A stretch of DNA of 35,579 bases from NCBI GenBank assembly GCA_012959665.1, contig DUCT01000053.1:1-35579 (forward strand), written 5' to 3'. Below the pieces are notes generated by a model. The model did not search any database. It was not told the DNA's origin and saw only the letters and a program-made list of their open reading frames with translations. This document shows positions 1 through 9,432 of the stretch, piece by piece. Position 1 is the stretch's first letter. Each line of letters starts with the position of its first letter. The stretch is from Myxococcales bacterium. GTDB lineage: Bacteria > Myxococcota_A > UBA9160 > UBA4427. Made by a program: the position numbers and the translations under genes.

Positions 1-995
1 TCAGCGAGCAACTCGCCGATCACGACGTCGCCGAAGCCAAAGCCCACCGCGGGAATGGCTTTGCCTCCGAGCTTTTCGCTGAGCCCGTCGTAGCGCCCGC
101 CGCCACAGATGGACCGGAGGGTGGCGCCGGTGTCGAAGGCTTCAAAAACGATCCCCGTGTAATAGGCGAGACCCCGAACCACCGAGGCGTCGAAGACCAC
201 CTGATCCCGGACCCCGTAGGCCTCGAGCAAATCGAAGAAGCGGCGCAGATCGGCCAGGGCCGGGCTGTCGGCGGAAACGTGCTCGGCCGCTTCGTCGAGG
301 CTCTGGGCCGAGAGCAGGGCGATGACTTCCCGGGCCGAGGCCTCGTCGAGACCGACGTTGCCCTTGGGATCGGTGAGTTGTTCCACCACGGTGTCGGCGC
401 CCACCTTGGCGATTTTGTCGATGACGATGCACAGGGGCTCGAAGACCTCGGGTCGCTGGGCGAGCACCCCCTCGCGCAGGCTCTCCTCCAGCAGGGCCCG
501 GCTGTTGACCCGGACCTGGACGTCGCCCCGGGCCAGACCGATGGCGTCCAGCAGGCTGAAGATCGCCCCCACGAGTTCGGCCTCGGCGGTGACCTCGGAC
601 TCGCCCCAGACATCCATGTTCCACTGAAAGTGTTCGCGCTTGCGCCCCCGGGTCATGCGCTCGTAACGCCAGTTCTGGGTAATTGTGAACCAGCGCGTGG
701 GCATTCGCAGACCGCCCGCCCGGGCGATGATCATGCGGGCTACCGACGGGGTCATCTCCGGGCGCAGGGCCAGGTGCCGGTCGTGGATTTCGAAGTGGTA
801 GAGCTGGTCGACGATCTCTTCCCCGGCTTTGCGGGTGAAGAGTTCGGCGTGCTCCACCATGGGGGCATCGACCTCTTCGAACGCGTAGCGGTGGGCCACG
901 GCGCGAAAATGGTCGAAGAGCCACTCGCGCCGGCGGTAGTCCTCGGGGTAGAAATCCCGGGTGCCGCGGGGAGGCTGAAGGGCTTTTTTGCTCAA
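1..995 (-). CDS. hisS: Histidyl-tRNA synthetase, C-terminus truncated by window edge
   Basis: Charges tRNA-His with histidine in the cytoplasm. Translating the minus strand from a TTG at 995 gives an uninterrupted frame of 331 codons that runs off the left edge. It opens with the class II HisRS signature start (ALQPPRGTRDFYPED) and continues with the motif 2 region (RPEMTPSVARMI, then TQNWRYERMTRGRKREHFQ). It includes the histidine-specific segment VVRGLAYYTGIVFEAFD and ends in AVGFGFGDVVIGELLA. The TTG start is chosen because a GGAGA Shine-Dalgarno lies seven to eight bases upstream and the RGTRDF motif sits right after it. Only the C-terminal anticodon-binding domain is missing. The gene diverges from the lipoprotein gene at 1137. 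Overlapping frames in this stretch are shadows. Confidence 0.93.
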   Translation of the reverse strand, partial: MSKKALQPPRGTRDFYPEDYRRREWLFDHFRAVAHRYAFEEVDAPMVEHAELFTRKAGEEIVDQLYHFEIHDRHLALRPEMTPSVARMIIARAGGLRMPTRWFTITQNWRYERMTRGRKREHFQWNMDVWGESEVTAEAELVGAIFSLLDAIGLARGDVQVRVNSRALLEESLREGVLAQRPEVFEPLCIVIDKIAKVGADTVVEQLTDPKGNVGLDEASAREVIALLSAQSLDEAAEHVSADSPALADLRRFFDLLEAYGVRDQVVFDASVVRGLAYYTGIVFEAFDTGATLRSICGGGRYDGLSEKLGGKAIPAVGFGFGDVVIGELLA

Positions 996-1136
996 GGGTT
1001 TGCTTCTCCGGCCCCCTATTTACCACGCCTTTGGGGCTTGCGCGCCTCCCCGGGGCGGAATTCCCGGCTTCCGGGGAGGCCGATTGCTGATCCTATTGCT
1101 AAACCCCTTGGATTCAAGATGTGGAGGAGTTTCAGA

Positions 1137-2459
1137 ATGCGTAGGCACTTTTTTGGGCTTCGGGGCCCATTGGCGACCGTCCTCTGTGCTGCCCTGTTTT
1201 TTTCCGGGTGCGGTGGAGAAGAAGCTCCCGCCGCCAAGTCCGTCCCCGGGGCGAAGCCAGCCCCGAAAGCAGCCCCGAAAGCAGCCCGCTCCACGACTCC
1301 AGACAACCTCCCCGAGGCGCTGGTTTTGGGGCTCGCCCAGTTTCCGCCCAAGGGCGAGGGTCCGCCCAAGCCCCTCCCGGCCACGATGACCTTTTTGGTT
1401 CGTCAAAATGGCGAGTGGGTGGTCAGCCAGATCGACGACACGGACAGCGACGTCTTCCACAAGGTCCTTCATTACACCACGCCCCAGGGCGAGGAAGTTC
1501 TTCTGAGCGGCGGCGGCTCCAAGGCCATGTTGAAGCTCTGGCGGAAGACCGACGCAGGACACGTGGCCGAGACGATCTGGGAGAAGGATTTTGGCGGCCG
1601 ATTCAGCCGTATGCGCGATATCGAGGTCGGGGATCTCTACGGAGACGGGACTTCGGTTATCGCGGTGGCGACCCACGATCAGGGGGTCGTGGCCCTGATC
1701 AAGCCCGAAGGCGAAGGCTACGCGGTGGAGGAAATCGACCTCGAGCCGAACACCTTCGTGCACGAAGTCGAGATTGGCGATCTGGATGGGGATGGGGTGC
1801 TCGAGGTTTATGCCACGCCGAGTGAGCCCAACAAGCTCGATGGAAGCACCCAATCCGGGCGGGTGACCCGCTACGTGCCGGCGAAGGGCGAGGGCCGGGT
1901 GGTGGTGGCCGATCTGGGCGACCGGCACGCCAAAGAGATCCTCGTCGAGGATCTTGACGGGGATGGGAGCGATGAGCTCTACGTCATTGTCGAGGGCAAT
2001 TACGACAAGAAGACCAAAGCGCTGTCCCGGAAACTGGAGATTCGCCGCTACCAGGCGGGCACGGATCCTACCAAGGGGGTAGTGATCGGTGAATTCGACG
2101 ATTACCTGGGTCGCTTCCTGACCGCCGGGGATCTGGATGGCGATGGACAGATGGAATTGGTGGCGGCGCTCAAGAGCGCCGGGGTCTGGATGCTGACGCC
2201 CGGGGAAAATCCCGATTCACCCTGGAAAAAGAAGCTCATCGATCGCAAATCCGGTGGTTTCGAGCATGCCTCGATCATCGCCGACCTCGACCGGGACGGG
2301 CGTTCGGAACTCTACGTGGTCAGCGATAAGGACGGCGAGGTTCGGCGCTACACCTGGGAGGACGGCAAGTCGGTACGCGAGGTGATCCACAAGAGGACCG
2401 GGGGAAACACGGTTTTTACGTGGAATATCATGCCGATACCCGCTGAGCTGGCCCCTTAG
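1137..2459 (+). CDS. FG-GAP/VCBS repeat lipoprotein (beta-propeller)
   Basis: Predicted 440-residue exported lipoprotein of unknown partner. The N-terminus has Arg residues, a hydrophobic stretch and a lipobox-like FFSGC, followed by an Ala/Pro/Lys linker. The body carries five calcium-loop repeats of the FG-GAP/VCBS type: DLYGDG, then DLDGDG three times, then DLDRDG. Each is followed by a short hydrophobic beta strand such as VLEVYAT or SDELYVI. A degenerate repeat (DLGDRHAKEILV) suggests a six- or seven-bladed propeller. The ATG at 1137 is preferred over the in-frame ATG at 1119 because GGAGGAG (1123-1129) is correctly spaced from it. The open frame extends far upstream into hisS, but that part is antisense shadow. 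Family members are often surface binding or scaffold proteins; no specific function can be assigned. Confidence 0.85.
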   Translation: MRRHFFGLRGPLATVLCAALFFSGCGGEEAPAAKSVPGAKPAPKAAPKAARSTTPDNLPEALVLGLAQFPPKGEGPPKPLPATMTFLVRQNGEWVVSQIDDTDSDVFHKVLHYTTPQGEEVLLSGGGSKAMLKLWRKTDAGHVAETIWEKDFGGRFSRMRDIEVGDLYGDGTSVIAVATHDQGVVALIKPEGEGYAVEEIDLEPNTFVHEVEIGDLDGDGVLEVYATPSEPNKLDGSTQSGRVTRYVPAKGEGRVVVADLGDRHAKEILVEDLDGDGSDELYVIVEGNYDKKTKALSRKLEIRRYQAGTDPTKGVVIGEFDDYLGRFLTAGDLDGDGQMELVAALKSAGVWMLTPGENPDSPWKKKLIDRKSGGFEHASIIADLDRDGRSELYVVSDKDGEVRRYTWEDGKSVREVIHKRTGGNTVFTWNIMPIPAELAP

Positions 2460-2510
2460 GCCGAGGCGCGTGCCCCCGGTCGCCGGTTTACGGGGAGCCC
2501 GGGGCAAGAT

Positions 2511-2535
2511 CTCCCTGTCGGGAGTGGTGCTTTTT
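2511..2535 (+). terminator. Weak terminator-like hairpin after the VCBS lipoprotein gene
   Basis: CTCCC (2511-2515), a four-base loop and GGGAG (2520-2524) form a five-pair stem, followed six bases later by a run of five T. It sits about 50 bases after the lipoprotein stop and before the DUF1302 gene. The stem is short and the T-run is displaced, so this is only a candidate. The rest of the 274-base gap (2460-2733) holds no gene. Confidence 0.3.
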
Positions 2536-2733
2536 CAACACGTTAGGACGATCGGCTCGAGCGAGTTCCGGGATCGCTCCGGGGCAGCCTCAGGGCGCGG
2601 TTTTTCCTCGCGCTGGGGTCCGCCGTGGCGCATTGTATACCCGCGGCTGGTCCGCATTCCTAAAATATGAATCGCGTTTGTGTGGACGGGCAACGTTCCC
2701 GACGAACGTGTTTTTGAAAGGGCTAAGCGAAAG

Positions 2734-5700
2734 ATGAAGAAGGCCGTTTCATCGCACTTCGTCCGCATCGGGCGCCTTCCCGGGATGCACCGGGCCATTG
2801 TTTTTCTGCTCGCCTTGACCGGATTAGCGGCTGGGCTTGCACCGACCCGGGCAGAGGCCTTCGAAGCCATCGACGGTCGCTTCGAAGCCCATGGTTATTA
2901 CGAAATGCAGTTGCGGACGATCAATCGCAACTTCGGTGGCCAGTGGGATCTCACCCAGTGGTACAACGTGTTCAACCTGGAACTTGAACTCGATCTTGTT
3001 CAGGACACCCACGGCATCCTCGACCTGCTGGAAGTCTATGTCCGCATCGAGGCCCGCTACGACTGCATCTATTCTCATGGCTGTGGGATGTTTCCGGGTG
3101 TCGATGTCTACGGCAATGACGCCGAGAACCTGCCCCCGCGCCTGCTCAGCAACAATGAGTACGCCTATGCCGGGTCGATTTTAATTGCCGACAACGGTCC
3201 CCGGGGCAGGAACAGTGAGGCGCTGGAATTTGCTGACGCAGTCACGTTGGACGAACGCGCCGAGAGGGGGCTCAGCGGTCCATTGCAAGACCCCTATACG
3301 ATCAAGACCGTTCCCGGCTTTGGGGGCATCTACCAGGGCGCGCCCGAGGGGCTCGGGGATGTCGACTATGCCGGGCTGATGCGTTGCGGCGTAGGGAGTG
3401 TGGTAGGCAGTGGGGGCAATGCCTACTGCCCCGACGATGGGCAAAAGTTCTTGCCGGGTCGGATCGCCGCGCGGTTCTGGGACGCGGACCGAAATCGTCG
3501 CAAGGAAGGGACCGGGGGAGCCCCCGGTGAGCAACCCGCCGTGGACGACGGGACCGAGGGCGCTCCGTACCTGATCGCCATGGAGCCCTTTCTGGACTTC
3601 AAGTTCTCTTCGATCCCTGTCATTGGTGGCTCGGGCAACGGGCACCCCATGCTCATCATGGGTCCCTGGTTGCCGGAGAATTTCGTCTCGACCAACGCCA
3701 CCCTGGCCGGGCTGCCGAATACCCTGGACCAGAGTCGAGTTTCCCCCCAGAGCCTGAGCGCGGGCCTCGGCGCCAATGCCATGCGCCCGATTCCGATCTT
3801 TCGCGAGGACAATCCAGGCCAGCGCCAGATCTACATCATTCAGCAGACCGAGCTTAACCTCCCTCCCGTCGTAGATAACGACGGAAACCTCGTCCCAGCG
3901 GACGTCGGTCCGGGTCGCTGGGAAACCATCAATCCGGTGAGCGGCCAATTCGGGGATGAGCGCGATTGGAACAACAGAGCGGCCCGGCCCGACGAGGCCC
4001 GTGGCCTGTTCGTCCCCAGCAAGCCCCTGCGCACGGCGCTGGCCAATGGCGGTTTCGGGGAATATCCGTTCAATATTTCCGAGATCGACCGCGCCTTCAA
4101 TCGCGGCGCGAGCCAGCAGGATGAGGGGGAACTCAAAGAGGCCTACATCGATGTCGAGATGTTTGACAGCCGGCTTTGGCTGCGGATCGGCAAGCAGAGC
4201 ATCGTGTGGGGAAAGACCGAACTCTTCCGAACCACGGATCAATTCAACCCCCAGGATTTTGCTCTGGCGACATTGCCGAGCTTGGAGGAATCGCGGATCG
4301 CCCTCTGGAGCATGCGCGGGGTCTGGTCCTTCTACGAGGTGGGCCCGTTCTCGGATGTGCGTCTGGAACTGGCGCTCAATTTCGATGATTTCGAATCGGC
4401 AGATCTTGGGGCCTGCGGAGAGCCCTACGCGGTCAATCTGATCTGCGCGTTGACCTTCGGGAGTTGGGCCCACGGTATCACGGGGCTTGGCGTTGCAGGA
4501 CTCGTGCAACCGCCGGATCCCTGGGACGACGCCGATGGAATGGAATTCGGGGCCCGGCTCGAGTGGCGCTGGGATCGCTTCAGCTTCGCGATTACCGATT
4601 TTTACGGCTACGACGACTTTCCCTACACGGTTCGGCTCAGCACCTACAATCGCAATGTGGATTGGCGGTCCGGACGGCCGCGAATATACCTCCAGACCCC
4701 GGACCAGCTGGCCGACATAGAGGCCTATGGCTGCGCCTCGCCGGTTGGGACAGGCGTCGTGCACCCCCTGGCGGATGGTCAGGCAAACTACGCCCTGGAT
4801 CCCACCGGCCCGGGCACGAGGATTTCGTACTCGGGGCCGGAGAACGCCGGTTGTCTGACGCGAGGAGCGACGAATCGCAACATACGAAATCTTTCGCCGC
4901 TGGATGTAGATGGAAATGTGCTGTTGGATGGCGATGGAAATCCCCCCGAATCGTGGAGCGTGCCCTACCGGGCGAGCCCGGACGCATCGAAGTTTGGCGC
5001 CCCGACGAGAGACAACGCGCTCAAGTATGTGGCAGGCGTTTGGCTGAACGACACCGCGTTGAGCGACCCGAGTCCCGACGAGCCTCGCCGGCGTTACTCC
5101 CAAGCGACGGTTGCGGATCCGACTCAACTGGCCCAACCCTTTCACGCCTGGGAAAAAGGTCCCCAGGCGGATGCCTGCGACCCGGGTTCAGCCTACAGGG
5201 CGCGTCTGGTGGCTGAGGGGTACTGCAACGACGCGACGCCCGGTTCCTTGGGGCGCCGGACTTTCGATCCGCAGAAATTTATTGATGTCGGAGTATCAGG
5301 AACTCCCGACCTGGTTCCCAATCCTCGCTACAACCCCAACTACGACCCGCGTTTCGATCGTCATTTCAAGGTGAGTGACTACGACGAAGCGAGCCTGGCC
5401 GCTGGCAATCCGAACGCCCAGTTCGCGCTTCAGGCCAACCCGGGCAACACGATTGCATCGACGCCGGTGCTCTTCGATCCATTCCAGGCTCTTACCGCGC
5501 CGTTGAAAAGCGACGGCCCGGGATTCGTCAATTTTGTCGAGGATTACGGCGCTGCTTGGTGGGGCAACGCCTATGACCCCGACCTTGCAGAATTCGACCC
5601 GCGCAACTCGCTGGACAGCAATCCGATCAACATGAGCCTGTTCAATTTCATCTGCGCTGTCACGGTAGGCTTCAGTTCGCTGGACCCGTCCTCGTGTGCC

Positions 5701-8700
5701 CTGACCGTATTCACTAGCACGAACCAACCCAGCGGCGGAGATCCCGGGGGCCCGCGAATCTCGGCCATAATCGGAAACTTTCTTAGCGGAAGCGCGTCAT
5801 TTAGCGGATTCCTGGGCACCGCGACTGACGCGGTCCTCAGCAAGGGCCCCCGTATCCCCAACGGAATGGCGATGCCCCTGGTGCAGCTCCATACAGACTT
5901 GGGGGCCAAGGATCTGGGAAAGGAAAGCAACACCACACTCTGCTCCTCGGTCTTCGGATGTGGACGAGACGCCTTTCGGACGACCGATTCCCGCCGGCAC
6001 TGGGCCGATCGGCTTGTGGGCAACCCTGCCCTAAACGATCCCGAGACCAGCATCTATCCCTGGATCTACTCCCGGGAATCCGAAAGCTACAACTGTCTTG
6101 GCGCGAACCCGGACCTGAACGCATTCGGCGGCCTTACCCTGTGCGGTGGCCTCGCGATCGGCGATCGCAATGTGGTACAGAACAACAGCGGTACGAGAGG
6201 TCAGTTCAACGTGGATTACGCCCTGGACCGGGGCCTCAGTCCCGAGCAGGAAGCGCTTTTGGGCTGCGGTCCCTATTTCAGGGGATCGTGCGGCGCAAAC
6301 GGCGCCGACTTGATGTGGGCTGAAGGCAGCGCGATTCTCCAGTCTTTCGTGGGGAGTGACTCGATCGGTATTTCGTTTTCGGATCTTGGAATCGGCGCTC
6401 TTGTTCAGTCAGATTTTGGCGATCGCCTGACGGATAACGGAAGCCTGGCCCTCGAATACCGAACCGACAGCCGGGTGACCGGGAGCAACGGTCGCCTGAT
6501 CCGGATCACTCCGGGGGAACTGGTCGAGGTCGCGACGGCTTTCGCCCCATGGTCGGACAACCCTGTCTCCCGAGTCCCTGCACTGGGCTCCAACGGCTAC
6601 CTCGTCGCTGGAAACCCCAATCTGTTTAGTCCCATGTCTCCGGGGCAAGGATCGAACCCCTGCGACCTGAGCGCCGATCGATTGCTGCAAACGAATGGGT
6701 TTTTCAACCCTACCCAGGCCCGCGCTTCTTCGCGTTGCTGGGACTTGCGTGACTACTACCGGGCCTATGGGATTCAGCCCGGAACTTTGGCTTTCGAAGT
6801 CCTTGAGCTGGGGGCGCCCCGGTGCACCACGGCCGATATCGGAGGCCCCCTGGGCGCGGCGGGCGTGCTGCCCGGCTGCCGAAGCAAGTGGAATTCGATT
6901 GCCTACCAGCCCCTGGATAGCTGGGACGGCGTGAGTGCACTCACCCCGAACAACCCCGATGCGGGTTATCTGGGCAACAACTGGTTTGGCCAAGTGCTGA
7001 GCTATAAGGCGGCGGCTTTTGATCCGAACAACGACAGCCTTCAGAATCCTCGGACCGACTATCGCCAGTGGAGTTCGAACCCGAGCGCTTACGATCCCGA
7101 CACCAACTCATTGGCCTCGCCCTTTCCCTTGGCCTCGGCCACTGATGAGGGGGGCGTTGGTTGCGGCACAGGCGACCCCGACAATGTGGCCAACTACGAT
7201 TGTTACGTTTTCAGCCCGGATGCCGAGGCCCCGGGGCTAGCGGCCCTGCCCAGCGGTGTCAGTGTCCGGCTGAATTCTGCGTGGGAACTCGCGGCCGACC
7301 CGCGTCGCGACGCCGCCCGCGCTTCGCTTCGCTCGGGGCTGAACTGGGGCGTTTTTGCGGCGGGGGGTGCGAGTAGTCCCTGCGACCCGTCCCTTTACAC
7401 CAGTGAGAGCCAGATGCGCAACGACCCGAATTGTTACTTGGGGGGTTGGCGCCAGGGCGTGGACGGCGATCCGGATCGGGTGGGCCTGAACGTCAATGTG
7501 AAGTTCCTCTATCCGGAATATGCCCAGGCTCTGGGAGCCGAAGCGAGCAACCCTTTCGCCCCGATCCTGCTCTACGGACAGAGGGTCGAAAACGGCTGCA
7601 CGCCGGGCAGTTCATGGATTTATATCCAACGAACCGACGACAACCAGTTGCTGCCCCCGGCCGAGTGCGCCGAGGTTTTTAGTAACCCGACGGAAACGTT
7701 GGCCGGGCTGCCCTGGGAGACTGACCTCAGCGGCGGTGCGGGCCATCCATTTACCGGGGAGAGCTTTGATAACGAAATGGCAGGCCTCTCTTTCAACCTG
7801 CTGATGATGTTGGTCACTTTTTCGCCGGAGTTCACCGATGGTCTGGCCAGCGTGCGCGGTTTCGTGAACCCTGAGATCTACGAGCACCGTTACATCTACG
7901 ATGAGGAGTGGATGTGGAACCCCGAGTGCGACGGCGTGCAGAAGACCGATGAAGAGTGCGGCGGACGCCGATTCGTGGCGGTCGCCTTCCCCCAGCAAGG
8001 ATTTCAACTTCCCTATTCCGCGTATGGGGCGACTGACAGGGACGTGGACACCCTGATCCCCAACGGCCGGGTGCGTATGGTTTCGGGGTGGCGTTCTCTG
8101 GGCATCACCAATATGCCCAGGGTGTCTGACCGGGCGGGTCATATCCCTAACCCATTGCTCCCCGGCGTCGAGAACAAGCTCCAGCGCGATCCGAGCTTGC
8201 CCAATATCTTGACCGTGTTTCCCGACTTGCTGATGCGCGAGTGCACGTCGGCCCGCCTGAATACGGATGACAAGTCCGCCGCGGAGCTCTACGCCAACTG
8301 CGGCACCGCAGCCAATGGGGGTAAGGACGATTGGACGATCAACCCGGCGACCAATAAGCCCTGGCAGGAGCTGCGACTGGGAACCTTCGGAGTTGCCGAC
8401 ACGCCCGACGGCGGATTGCTTGAGTCGCTCCAGTGGGACTACGCGTTCACCGGCAGCGAGAACGAATTCATGGCGATGATCCCCTACTGCGAGGATCTCG
8501 AATACACCCAGCGTCACATCTACAATATCCAGGGCGATGCCCTCGGCGGAGCCAATGATCGTGGAAAATACGGATTTAACCGCATGGATTGCTCCCGGGG
8601 TCTGAATGGAGAGACTCTCGGCTCCGAGCGCTGCACATTTATCACGCCGCAATACTGCTCCATCGTTCAGGCTCTCTCGGGGATCGCCGGGCAGAAGCGC

Positions 8701-9384
8701 AACATTGTCCGCGCGGGTGGGAACGAGAACTTTGGTCGGCGCACCATGCAGTGGCAGTCGGGCAGTGAGATCTATCTCGCCTACAACCGGCGCAACGTGC
8801 TCGGCTTCTCGATGGATTTCGCTGAAGATGTGACGAAATCGAATTGGAGCATGGAGTTTACCTGGATCGAGGGCATTCCGTTCACGGACTCGGACTCCTA
8901 CAACCTTGTGACCGAGGCCGACGATTTCAACCTGACGGTCTCGGTGGACAGGCCAACGTTCATCAACTTTTTGAACGCGAACAGGACCTTCTTCTTCAAC
9001 AGCCAGTGGTTCTTCCAGTACCGAAAGGGCTATCGCGACAGCTTTACCTCGATCGGCCCCTGGAATGTGCTGGCGACCTTTGCGGTCTTTACCGGGTATT
9101 TCCAGGACCGGCTGAATCCCACCTTGGTATTCGTCTGGGACTTCCGTTCGAGTTCGGGAGGAATCCTGCCCCAGATCAACTATCGCTTCTCGGATAAGTT
9201 CTCGATGACGGTGGGTGCTTCGGTCTTCATGGGTGATCGGGGACTGGCGAATATGGGGGTGAATACCATTGGCCCCGCATCGCCTCGTGCTGGCCCCAAT
9301 GCCTACATGGACGGCACGACTCCGGGTCTGTCGATTGTGCGCGATCGCGACGAAGTGTTCATGACCCTGCGCTACACGTTCTGA
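2734..9384 (+). CDS. Giant DUF1302-family outer-membrane protein
   Basis: Secreted 2,216-residue protein, predicted to sit in the outer membrane. It has a signal peptide (basic start, hydrophobic core around residues 18-32, cleavage near TRAEA). DUF1302-like sequence follows, with the core block AYIDVEMFDSRLWLRIGKQ near residue 469 and WGKTELFRTTDQFNPQDF just after it. The C-terminal 200 residues (from about 2010) are alternating barrel strands ending in RYTF, typical of a beta-barrel C-terminus. Between about residues 640 and 2000 lies a very long Asn/Asp/Pro/Gly-rich insertion with many Cys residues (for example CGPYFRGSC). Ordinary DUF1302 proteins are roughly 500-700 residues. The ATG at 2734 is chosen because it directly precedes the signal peptide; a GTG at 2680 is a longer alternative. 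The DUF1329 partner converges from the other side. Function unknown; transport or surface binding of a hydrophobic compound is inference. Confidence 0.82.
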   Translation: MKKAVSSHFVRIGRLPGMHRAIVFLLALTGLAAGLAPTRAEAFEAIDGRFEAHGYYEMQLRTINRNFGGQWDLTQWYNVFNLELELDLVQDTHGILDLLEVYVRIEARYDCIYSHGCGMFPGVDVYGNDAENLPPRLLSNNEYAYAGSILIADNGPRGRNSEALEFADAVTLDERAERGLSGPLQDPYTIKTVPGFGGIYQGAPEGLGDVDYAGLMRCGVGSVVGSGGNAYCPDDGQKFLPGRIAARFWDADRNRRKEGTGGAPGEQPAVDDGTEGAPYLIAMEPFLDFKFSSIPVIGGSGNGHPMLIMGPWLPENFVSTNATLAGLPNTLDQSRVSPQSLSAGLGANAMRPIPIFREDNPGQRQIYIIQQTELNLPPVVDNDGNLVPADVGPGRWETINPVSGQFGDERDWNNRAARPDEARGLFVPSKPLRTALANGGFGEYPFNISEIDRAFNRGASQQDEGELKEAYIDVEMFDSRLWLRIGKQSIVWGKTELFRTTDQFNPQDFALATLPSLEESRIALWSMRGVWSFYEVGPFSDVRLELALNFDDFESADLGACGEPYAVNLICALTFGSWAHGITGLGVAGLVQPPDPWDDADGMEFGARLEWRWDRFSFAITDFYGYDDFPYTVRLSTYNRNVDWRSGRPRIYLQTPDQLADIEAYGCASPVGTGVVHPLADGQANYALDPTGPGTRISYSGPENAGCLTRGATNRNIRNLSPLDVDGNVLLDGDGNPPESWSVPYRASPDASKFGAPTRDNALKYVAGVWLNDTALSDPSPDEPRRRYSQATVADPTQLAQPFHAWEKGPQADACDPGSAYRARLVAEGYCNDATPGSLGRRTFDPQKFIDVGVSGTPDLVPNPRYNPNYDPRFDRHFKVSDYDEASLAAGNPNAQFALQANPGNTIASTPVLFDPFQALTAPLKSDGPGFVNFVEDYGAAWWGNAYDPDLAEFDPRNSLDSNPINMSLFNFICAVTVGFSSLDPSSCALTVFTSTNQPSGGDPGGPRISAIIGNFLSGSASFSGFLGTATDAVLSKGPRIPNGMAMPLVQLHTDLGAKDLGKESNTTLCSSVFGCGRDAFRTTDSRRHWADRLVGNPALNDPETSIYPWIYSRESESYNCLGANPDLNAFGGLTLCGGLAIGDRNVVQNNSGTRGQFNVDYALDRGLSPEQEALLGCGPYFRGSCGANGADLMWAEGSAILQSFVGSDSIGISFSDLGIGALVQSDFGDRLTDNGSLALEYRTDSRVTGSNGRLIRITPGELVEVATAFAPWSDNPVSRVPALGSNGYLVAGNPNLFSPMSPGQGSNPCDLSADRLLQTNGFFNPTQARASSRCWDLRDYYRAYGIQPGTLAFEVLELGAPRCTTADIGGPLGAAGVLPGCRSKWNSIAYQPLDSWDGVSALTPNNPDAGYLGNNWFGQVLSYKAAAFDPNNDSLQNPRTDYRQWSSNPSAYDPDTNSLASPFPLASATDEGGVGCGTGDPDNVANYDCYVFSPDAEAPGLAALPSGVSVRLNSAWELAADPRRDAARASLRSGLNWGVFAAGGASSPCDPSLYTSESQMRNDPNCYLGGWRQGVDGDPDRVGLNVNVKFLYPEYAQALGAEASNPFAPILLYGQRVENGCTPGSSWIYIQRTDDNQLLPPAECAEVFSNPTETLAGLPWETDLSGGAGHPFTGESFDNEMAGLSFNLLMMLVTFSPEFTDGLASVRGFVNPEIYEHRYIYDEEWMWNPECDGVQKTDEECGGRRFVAVAFPQQGFQLPYSAYGATDRDVDTLIPNGRVRMVSGWRSLGITNMPRVSDRAGHIPNPLLPGVENKLQRDPSLPNILTVFPDLLMRECTSARLNTDDKSAAELYANCGTAANGGKDDWTINPATNKPWQELRLGTFGVADTPDGGLLESLQWDYAFTGSENEFMAMIPYCEDLEYTQRHIYNIQGDALGGANDRGKYGFNRMDCSRGLNGETLGSERCTFITPQYCSIVQALSGIAGQKRNIVRAGGNENFGRRTMQWQSGSEIYLAYNRRNVLGFSMDFAEDVTKSNWSMEFTWIEGIPFTDSDSYNLVTEADDFNLTVSVDRPTFINFLNANRTFFFNSQWFFQYRKGYRDSFTSIGPWNVLATFAVFTGYFQDRLNPTLVFVWDFRSSSGGILPQINYRFSDKFSMTVGASVFMGDRGLANMGVNTIGPASPRAGPNAYMDGTTPGLSIVRDRDEVFMTLRYTF

Positions 9385-9432
9385 CCGGGCGTATCCGAGT
9401 GGTGCCGGGGGATGGGAACGCGGGTCGGGTGC

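Noticed and set aside
279-1136. Upstream extension of the VCBS lipoprotein frame
   Set aside because: It overlaps hisS on the other strand and would bury the lipobox; the start at 1137 has a proper Shine-Dalgarno.
2633-2666. Promoter-like TTGTAT and TAAAAT before the DUF1302 gene
   Set aside because: The spacer is 22 bases, too long for a normal sigma70 promoter; only the -10-like hexamer remains plausible.
3181-5145. A 654-codon open frame on the minus strand inside the giant DUF1302 gene
   Set aside because: It is antisense to a clear coding frame, shows no motif, and is expected by chance in GC-rich DNA.
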